Origin: Methylotenera_A sp031422335
Lineage (GTDB): Bacteria; Pseudomonadota; Gammaproteobacteria; Burkholderiales; Methylophilaceae
Direction of reading: 5' to 3'
Assembly: GCA_031422335.1 (NCBI GenBank)
Contig: JANOQW010000005.1
Location: forward strand, 1-34,242
DNA: 34,242 bases
The notes beneath the pieces were generated by a model. It saw only the letters and a list, made by a program, of their open reading frames with translations, was not told where the DNA came from and did not search any database. Positions 30,531 to 34,242 of this stretch are shown one piece after another. Each line of letters starts with the position of its first letter. Position 1 is the stretch's first letter. The position numbers and the translations under genes are program-made.

Positions 30531-31104
30531 ATCTAATCAAGTCCGCATCAATGCAGGGCTTTGGCGCAGCCGCCTGCTCAAATTCCCAGATGTTGATGGT
30601 CTGCGCCCCACGCCAGAGCGCGTACGCATCACGGTTTTTAACTGGCTTGGGCAAGATTTAACAGGTAAAACTTGCCTGGATTTATTTGCAGGCACAGGTG
30701 CGTTTGGGTTTGAGGCGCTATCGCGTAATGCCAAAAATGTGACAATGGTAGAAAATTCAAATGTAGCTTACAAGGCACTTCTGCAAAATCAAACACTGCT
30801 TTACAATCAAACAAGCCTAGCCGAAAACTGCCAAATTCTGCAGCAAGATGCATCACATTTTTTGGCCAGTAACTTACAATTATCTAGGCAAAAATTCGAT
30901 ATTATTTTTTGCGATCCGCCATACAACAAAGGCTGGCTAGATAAATTATTACCAGTTTTAAATCAGTACCTTACTCAAAATGGCGTGCTGTATGTGGAAG
31001 CTGAATTTGCGATTAAATCAGACACAATTTGGCATGTAAAAAAACAAGATAAAGCGGGCAATGTGTATTATCATTTAATTGAGTTAAATAACGAGAATAT
31101 CTAA
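30499..31104 (+). CDS. rsmD: 16S rRNA (guanine966-N2)-methyltransferase RsmD
   Basis: 201 residues. It methylates G966 of 16S rRNA in the 30S subunit. Marks: QVRINAGLWRSRLLKFPDVDGLRPTPERVRITVFNWL near the N-terminus (RsmD family, split here in description), SAM motif DLFAGTGAFGFEAL, and the catalytic FCDPPYNKGW (D/N-PPY). The in-frame start is TTG at 30499, at the end of a run of eight T, with no ribosome site; only AUA occurs before the upstream stop. A better-initiated ATG at 30468 is one base out of frame. The stop overlaps the coaD ATG as TAATG. Confidence 0.94.
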   Translation: MPKSFPSKSTKSNQVRINAGLWRSRLLKFPDVDGLRPTPERVRITVFNWLGQDLTGKTCLDLFAGTGAFGFEALSRNAKNVTMVENSNVAYKALLQNQTLLYNQTSLAENCQILQQDASHFLASNLQLSRQKFDIIFCDPPYNKGWLDKLLPVLNQYLTQNGVLYVEAEFAIKSDTIWHVKKQDKAGNVYYHLIELNNENI

Positions 31105-31592
31105 TGGCCAAAAATCGCATTGCAGTTTACCCTGGCACCTTCGACCCAATCACCTTCGGGCACGAAGATATTGTGCATCGTGCTGCCGCATTGTTTGACG
31201 AAGTGATTGTGGCAGTAGCTGGCAGCACCAATAAACGCACGCTATTTAGCTTTGAAGAGCGCGTATCGTTGGCACAAAACGTATTTAAGCAAGCTAGCAA
31301 TATTAAAGTGATGGGCTTTAGCGGTTTGCTGATGGAGTTTGTGCAGGCGCAAGGCGCGCAAATGGTGATTCGCGGCTTACGTGCCGCCAGCGATTTTGAA
31401 TATGAATTTCAATTGGCCGGCATGAACCGCAAGTTATTTCCCAAGCTTGAGACCATTTTTTTAACGCCATCCGAGCAAACTATGTTTGTTTCCTCTACGT
31501 TGGTGCGCGAAGTAGCCACGCTGGGTGGCGACGTGCATCAGTTTGTATCGCCTACGGTAGATGCAGCAATTAAAAGTAAACTAGGAAAATAA
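31104..31592 (+). CDS. coaD: Phosphopantetheine adenylyltransferase
   Basis: 162 residues (E. coli 159). It transfers AMP from ATP to 4'-phosphopantetheine, the penultimate step of coenzyme A synthesis. Nucleotidyltransferase motifs: YPGTFDPITFGHEDI with Thr12 and His20 (the T/HxGH signature), RGLRAASDFEYEFQLAGMNR, and the SSTLVRE (ISSTxxR) motif that closes the ATP site. Translation is coupled to rsmD by the TAATG overlap. The rsmD-coaD-ferredoxin order is usual for Betaproteobacteria. Confidence 0.97.
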   Translation: MAKNRIAVYPGTFDPITFGHEDIVHRAAALFDEVIVAVAGSTNKRTLFSFEERVSLAQNVFKQASNIKVMGFSGLLMEFVQAQGAQMVIRGLRAASDFEYEFQLAGMNRKLFPKLETIFLTPSEQTMFVSSTLVREVATLGGDVHQFVSPTVDAAIKSKLGK

Positions 31593-31603
31593 AAAATAAA
31601 TTT

Positions 31604-31855
31604 ATGGCATTGCTGATTACAGATGAATGCATCAACTGCGACGTCTGCGAGCCAGAATGCCCCAACGGCGCCATTTATCAAGGCCAGGAAATTTACGAAA
31701 TTAACCCCAACCTATGCACCGAATGCGTTGGCCACTTTGATAAACCGCAGTGCGTAGCAGTGTGCCCAGTCGATTGCATTCCGCTAAACCCCGATGCGGT
31801 AGAAACGCAGGAGCAACTCATGCAAAAATATTATTTACTGACAAAAAAGGACTAA
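31604..31855 (+). CDS. YfhL-type 2[4Fe-4S] ferredoxin
   Basis: 83 residues. Two cluster motifs: Cys9-x2-Cys12-x2-Cys15-x3-Cys19-Pro, and Cys38-x2-Cys41-x8-Cys50-x3-Cys54-Pro. The eight-residue insert in the second motif (CVGHFDKPQC) and a C-terminal helical tail (ETQEQLMQKYYLLT) define the YfhL/Allochromatium type of low-potential ferredoxin. An extra Cys58 follows. It begins 11 nt after coaD and ends 1 nt before gloA. Confidence 0.95.
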   Translation: MALLITDECINCDVCEPECPNGAIYQGQEIYEINPNLCTECVGHFDKPQCVAVCPVDCIPLNPDAVETQEQLMQKYYLLTKKD

Positions 31856-31856
31856 A

Positions 31857-32258
31857 ATGCGCGTATTACACACCATGTTACGGGTGGGCGATTTACAACG
31901 CTCGATTGATTTTTACACCGATGTACTGAGCATGAAATTGCTACGCACCAGCGATTACCCAGACGGCGAATTTACGCTGGCATTTGTGGGTTATGGCAAC
32001 GAGTACGACAACACCGTGCTAGAGCTTACCTATAATTACGGCAAAACCAGCTACGAGATGGGCGGCGCTTATGGCCACATGGCGATTGAGGTGGACGACG
32101 CCTACACAGCCTGCGATGCCGTCACTGCCAAGGGTGGCAAAGTGGTGCGCCCCGCTGGGCCCATGAAACACGGTACGCTAGTGATTGCGTTTGTGGAAGA
32201 CCCAGACGGTTACAAAATTGAGTTCATTCAAAAGGGTACTATTGAATATCCTCGGTGA
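31857..32258 (+). CDS. gloA: Lactoylglutathione lyase (glyoxalase I)
   Basis: 133 residues, the proteobacterial short type (E. coli 135). It isomerises the methylglyoxal-glutathione hemithioacetal to S-lactoylglutathione. All four metal ligands are present: His5, Glu56, His74 and Glu122; absence of the long eukaryotic insertions suggests the Ni(II)-type enzyme. Family sequences include YGHMAIEVDD, AGPMKHGT and FVEDPDGYKIEFI. The ATG is 1 nt after the ferredoxin stop, so the two are co-translated. Its stop codon lies in the first unit of a 25-bp tandem repeat, within a hairpin. Confidence 0.96.
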   Translation: MRVLHTMLRVGDLQRSIDFYTDVLSMKLLRTSDYPDGEFTLAFVGYGNEYDNTVLELTYNYGKTSYEMGGAYGHMAIEVDDAYTACDAVTAKGGKVVRPAGPMKHGTLVIAFVEDPDGYKIEFIQKGTIEYPR

Positions 32259-32318
32259 TGACCGAGCTGAATATCCTCAATGAAAATCGAGCTGGCTACC
32301 CTAGATGAAAACCGAGGC
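32244..32318 (+). repeat. 25-bp imperfect tandem repeat, three units
   Basis: Units 32244-32268, 32269-32293 and 32294-32318. Units 1 and 2 agree at 20 of 25 positions, unit 3 at 16-17. Unit 1 contains a perfect hairpin CTCGGT-GATG-ACCGAG that includes the gloA TGA stop. A partial fourth unit (GAATCCTCAC) follows. The repeat fills the gap between gloA and the GIY-YIG gene and is open in the frame of the latter. Confidence 0.7.
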
Positions 32319-32351
32319 GAATCCTCACTAATCGGCACGCCATCTAGTAAA

Positions 32352-32594
32352 ATGTCTTGGGTTTTATACTTGCTAGAGTGCAATAACGGTGCTTATTACG
32401 CAGGCATTACCAACGATTTAGAAGCGCGATTTGCAGCGCATATGGCGGGCAAAGGCGCACGTTATACGCGCGCTAACCCACCCATAAAAATTATCGCCTC
32501 AAAACCATACCTAAATCGCTCAAGCGCTAGCGCGGCAGAAGCGGTATTAAAAAACTTACCAAGAAGTAAAAAACTCGGTTTTTTTATTGAATGA
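32352..32594 (+). CDS. GIY-YIG domain protein, UPF0213/YhbQ type
   Basis: 80 residues. The single GIY-YIG nuclease-like domain shows VLYLLECNNGAYYAGITND (YYAG replaces YIG), LEARFAAHMAGKGARYTRANPP and AEAVLKNLPRSKKLGFF. YhbQ-type proteins are small stand-alone members; nuclease activity has been reported for some, their role is unclear. The ATG at 32352 gives the family's usual MSWVLYLLEC start. An in-frame ATG at 32280 would add 24 residues translated from the tandem repeats and is less likely. No good ribosome site is visible for either. Confidence 0.9.
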   Translation: MSWVLYLLECNNGAYYAGITNDLEARFAAHMAGKGARYTRANPPIKIIASKPYLNRSSASAAEAVLKNLPRSKKLGFFIE

Positions 32595-32601
32595 TTGTTT
32601 G

Positions 32602-32865
32602 ATGAATGATTTTTTAAATAATAAACAAGCGTTATTAATCGCTGTAGAAGCTGCTCTAGCAGGTGATTGGCATAAGTCACACAACATCGCGCAAGATTAT
32701 TCTGACCCAATCGCCAATTGGGTTCATGCCGTGTTGCACAAAATTGAGGGCGATGAGTGGAATAGTAAATATTGGTATGCAAGAACGCATGGCAAAAAGT
32801 TTGAGGATTTTAGCGATGCGAGTGCAGAGTTAATTGCCATTCAAAACACTTTAATTAACGCATAA
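32602..32865 (+). CDS. Conserved small hypothetical protein
   Basis: 87 residues from the ATG at 32602, 8 nt after the GIY-YIG stop; a TTG at 32587 would add five residues and overlap that gene. Soluble, no signal peptide or membrane helix. The core LIAVEAALAGDWHKSHNIAQ, then ANWVHAVLHKIEGDEWNSKYWYARTHG, resembles a family of small bacterial proteins of unknown function ending in W-x-H-A-x-L-H-R-x-E-G-D and YWY(R/A)R(A/T). Amphipathic helices suggest a helical fold. It would be the last gene of the M16-rsmD-coaD transcript; a weak AACAGC/GCTGTT hairpin follows at about 32871-32895. Confidence 0.75.
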   Translation: MNDFLNNKQALLIAVEAALAGDWHKSHNIAQDYSDPIANWVHAVLHKIEGDEWNSKYWYARTHGKKFEDFSDASAELIAIQNTLINA

Positions 32866-32922
32866 ACAAAAACAGCCCACCGTAGCGAGCTGTTTCAATC
32901 AAAAAATGGCTGCTAAATCAAA

Positions 32923-33297
32923 TTAATCTACGCTGCTAATTATTTGTGTTTGGTCAGACAAAGTTGCGAATTGCAATTGGCCATTAATAATAACAAAGTG
33001 CGCATCCTGCATGCCATTTTCTTTTTTGACAGCATCATGATAAATCCACACTGAGCCCACTTTGGTGCCCAAAGTATCTTTTAGCGATTGAATCTCATCT
33101 GGCGCTCCAAAATTGTAGCCAAGATATTCTGTTTTAGTATTTGCCAATACCTCGTAAAACTTGGCAGATGAAATGGCAATGCCATTGTTGTTGTTACCTT
33201 CGTGAAAACCAGCAGCGTTGGCTTGCAGGCTAGATACAACTAAGCCACTAACCAATACAGCATTGATAACCGACTTACTGATGAACTTTTGATTCAT
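32923..33297 (-). CDS. Secreted hypothetical protein
   Basis: 124 residues from the ATG at 33297, chosen because AAAAGGAG lies 10 nt upstream; an upstream in-frame ATG at 33330 would add 11 residues before the signal peptide and overlaps the candidate -10 box. Signal peptide: MNQKFISKSVINAVLVSGLV with SSLQANA, cleavage after ANA. The mature part (about 95 residues) is soluble with no Cys; GAPDEIQSLKDTLGTKVGSVWIY and DAHFVIINGQLQFATLS suggest a small alpha/beta fold, faintly like SmpA/BamE-type small lipoproteins (GxPDxI...G.W.Y) but without a lipobox. Unidentified. Confidence 0.75.
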   Translation of the reverse strand: MNQKFISKSVINAVLVSGLVVSSLQANAAGFHEGNNNNGIAISSAKFYEVLANTKTEYLGYNFGAPDEIQSLKDTLGTKVGSVWIYHDAVKKENGMQDAHFVIINGQLQFATLSDQTQIISSVD

Positions 33298-33329
33298 AAT
33301 TTTAAAACTCCTTTTGTAAAGAGATTTCA

Positions 33330-33335
33330 TTATAG
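33330..33335 (-). promoter_or_regulatory. Candidate -10 box of the secreted protein gene
   Basis: Perfect TATAAT on the minus strand, 32 nt upstream of the chosen ATG. The best -35 (TTTAAC, 16 nt further up) is poor. Confidence 0.45.
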
Positions 33336-33449
33336 CTAGTAGATGTTTCAGTTAAATGGCACCCATGTAACTGGAATGTAAGGCAGGGCTAAATAGTGTA
33401 AGCAAGATGTAAATAAGTGCGTTTATCAAGCCTTTTTAGCTAAAAATGA

Positions 33450-33488
33450 ATTCCCTATAAGCCGCATGGATATTAGCTTGCAGGGCAT
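33450..33488. repeat. Palindromic repeat copy H
   Basis: Reverse orientation (loop GCATGGATATT on the plus strand), 35 of 39 positions identical to the reference. It lies upstream of the GlcG/HbpS gene; copy I lies directly downstream of that gene in the same orientation. Confidence 0.88.
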
Positions 33489-33620
33489 AAAATTAAAAAA
33501 AATATGCTTGCCTGTTGCTACTTTTATGGCGGTTTACACAACCTCCTACAAAGCCGTACACAATAATGTGCTAGCATATTAAATTACTCATCAAAATCAC
33601 TCACCAAATAGGAAATTCAC

Positions 33621-34055
33621 ATGCACGTAAGTTATGAACTGGCACAACAAATTGTAGATAAAGCCGTAGAAAAATCGAAAGAAATCGGCGTAAAAATGTG
33701 CATCGCTATTTTAGATTCAGGCGGCAACCTAAAAAGCTTTACCCGCATGGATGATGCGTGGGTGGGTAGCATTGATATTGCCATTAAAAAAGCCAAAACA
33801 GCCTGTCATTTTGCCATGCCTTCAGGCGAAATTGGCAAACTTTCTTTGCCTGGCCAACCACTTTATGGCATCGAACATTCTAACGATGGCTTAATTACAT
33901 TCCCGGGTGGCCTGCCGATTGTCGATAATGAAGGCATGCTGGTTGGTGCCATAGGCGTGAGCGGCGATTCGGTAGAAAACGACCATATTGTGGCACAAGC
34001 GGGTGTCGATGTTGCGGGTGTATGCAATATGCCGAAACACCCTTGGCGCACATAG
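33621..34055 (+). CDS. GlcG/HbpS family heme-binding-like protein
   Basis: 144 residues, a single GlcG/HbpS (DUF336) domain: SYELAQQIVDKAVEKSKEIG, MCIAILDSGGNLKSFTRMDDAW, AIKKAKTACHFAMPSGEIG, GGLPIVDNEGMLVGAIGVSG and the C-terminal DHIVAQAGVDV. HbpS of Streptomyces binds heme and senses redox stress; GlcG is encoded with glycolate oxidase genes; the family is otherwise loosely defined. No signal peptide, so cytosolic. The ATG follows AGGAAATTCAC. Monocistronic, flanked by two copies of the palindromic repeat in the same orientation. Confidence 0.88.
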   Translation: MHVSYELAQQIVDKAVEKSKEIGVKMCIAILDSGGNLKSFTRMDDAWVGSIDIAIKKAKTACHFAMPSGEIGKLSLPGQPLYGIEHSNDGLITFPGGLPIVDNEGMLVGAIGVSGDSVENDHIVAQAGVDVAGVCNMPKHPWRT

Positions 34056-34093
34056 TATTTTAAATATAATTTTTTATATATTTACTTAAATAG

Positions 34094-34132
34094 ATGCCCT
34101 GCAAGCCGCATAGATATTGGCTTACAGGGCAT
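34094..34132 (+). repeat. Palindromic repeat copy I, also a probable terminator
   Basis: Reverse orientation, 37 of 39 positions identical to the reference. On the plus strand it is followed directly by CTTTTTAT, 38 nt after the GlcG/HbpS stop, so the copy can serve as that gene's intrinsic terminator. Confidence 0.9.
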
Positions 34133-34178
34133 CTTTTTATGCGCATTTAAGTAAACTAAGTTTAGTTTTAAAGCATTA

Positions 34179-34242
34179 TCATAAAATCTTATACACCATC
34201 ATAAACCCAGCGGTCACCATGCCAGTGAGTGCCAGCAGGAAT
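34179..34242 (-). CDS. 3' end of a probable membrane protein gene (partial)
   Basis: The minus strand entering from the right edge is open in one hydrophobic frame for 20 codons (FLLALTGMVTAGFMMVYKIL) and ends at TGA. It looks like a last transmembrane helix with a short basic end. A second frame is also open for 17 codons, so the call is weak; identification needs sequence beyond the window. Confidence 0.35.
   Translation of the reverse strand, partial: FLLALTGMVTAGFMMVYKIL

Larger units (their letters stand above)
33298..33620. other. Divergent intergenic region with repeat copy H
   Basis: 323 bp between divergent genes. It contains the candidate -10 box for the secreted protein (33330-33335), palindromic repeat copy H (33450-33488) and, closer to the plus-strand gene, AT-rich sequence with the ribosome site AGGAAA before 33621. 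No ORF of interest was seen. Confidence 0.5.

Noticed and set aside
33222..33236. TTGGCTTGCAGG in the signal peptide of the secreted protein, and ATTGGCTTGCA in the second M16 gene (about 30046)
   Set aside because: Matches of 11-12 bases to one arm only; no loop or second arm. Not counted as repeat copies.
1..34242. CRISPR arrays, insertion sequences, prophage, toxin-antitoxin or restriction systems
   Set aside because: No regularly spaced direct repeats, transposase, integrase or defence-type genes were found; the repeats present are palindromic and dispersed or the short 25-bp tandem unit.

Overview
The window looks like chromosomal DNA of a low-GC methylotrophic betaproteobacterium, most likely Methylophilaceae (Methylotenera/Methylophilus type). 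Grounds: a pqqA gene for the methanol dehydrogenase cofactor PQQ, a PEP-CTERM (exosortase) protein, and two gene orders typical of Betaproteobacteria (lolB-ispE-tRNA-prs-rplY-pth-ychF, and ftsY-ftsE-ftsX-rpoH divergent from two M16 peptidases, rsmD, coaD and ferredoxin). The genus is inferred from gene content; no search was run. No prophage, insertion sequence, CRISPR array or defence island was seen.

Layout. 1-800: orphan pqqA and a SWIB-domain gene, each with its own terminator. 868-2553 (-): NodU/CmcH-type carbamoyltransferase. 2747-10966 (-): tRNA-Met, ychF, pth, rplY, prs, tRNA-Gln, ispE, a 2OG-Fe(II) prolyl hydroxylase, lolB and a large TPR protein. 11217-16171 (+): a four-gene ABC export system resembling GldA/GldF/GldG plus a DUF4340 protein, followed by mutM. 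16296-20058 (-): DUF971, ubiE, ubiJ, ubiB and DUF2147, a ubiquinone operon. 20363-22321 (+): dynamin-like GTPase. 22467-27534 (-): ftsY, a DUF1311 gene, ftsE, ftsX, a PEP-CTERM gene and rpoH. 27663-32865 (+): two M16 peptidases, rsmD, coaD, ferredoxin, gloA, a GIY-YIG protein and a small unknown. The right end holds a secreted unknown (-), a GlcG/HbpS-like gene (+) and the 3' end of a probable membrane protein gene (-).

The genes are mostly housekeeping: protein synthesis and targeting (pth, rplY, ftsY, rsmD, two tRNAs), nucleotide and isoprenoid precursors (prs, ispE), envelope biogenesis (lolB, ftsEX, M16 pair), ubiquinone, DNA repair (mutM), CoA (coaD) and stress control (rpoH). Accessory genes sit between these conserved blocks.

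Most notable signals: (1) a 39-bp palindromic repeat (14-bp arms, 11-nt loop) in at least six intergenic copies, with recognisable copies inside pth, ftsY and ispE that keep the reading frame open; (2) rpoH appears to start at an AUU codon behind a perfect Shine-Dalgarno, with a near-perfect CIRCE (HrcA operator) in its leader; (3) an 8-T run at the rsmD start that separates a well-initiated ATG ORF from the rsmD frame by one base; (4) a 25-bp imperfect tandem repeat spanning the gloA stop codon.
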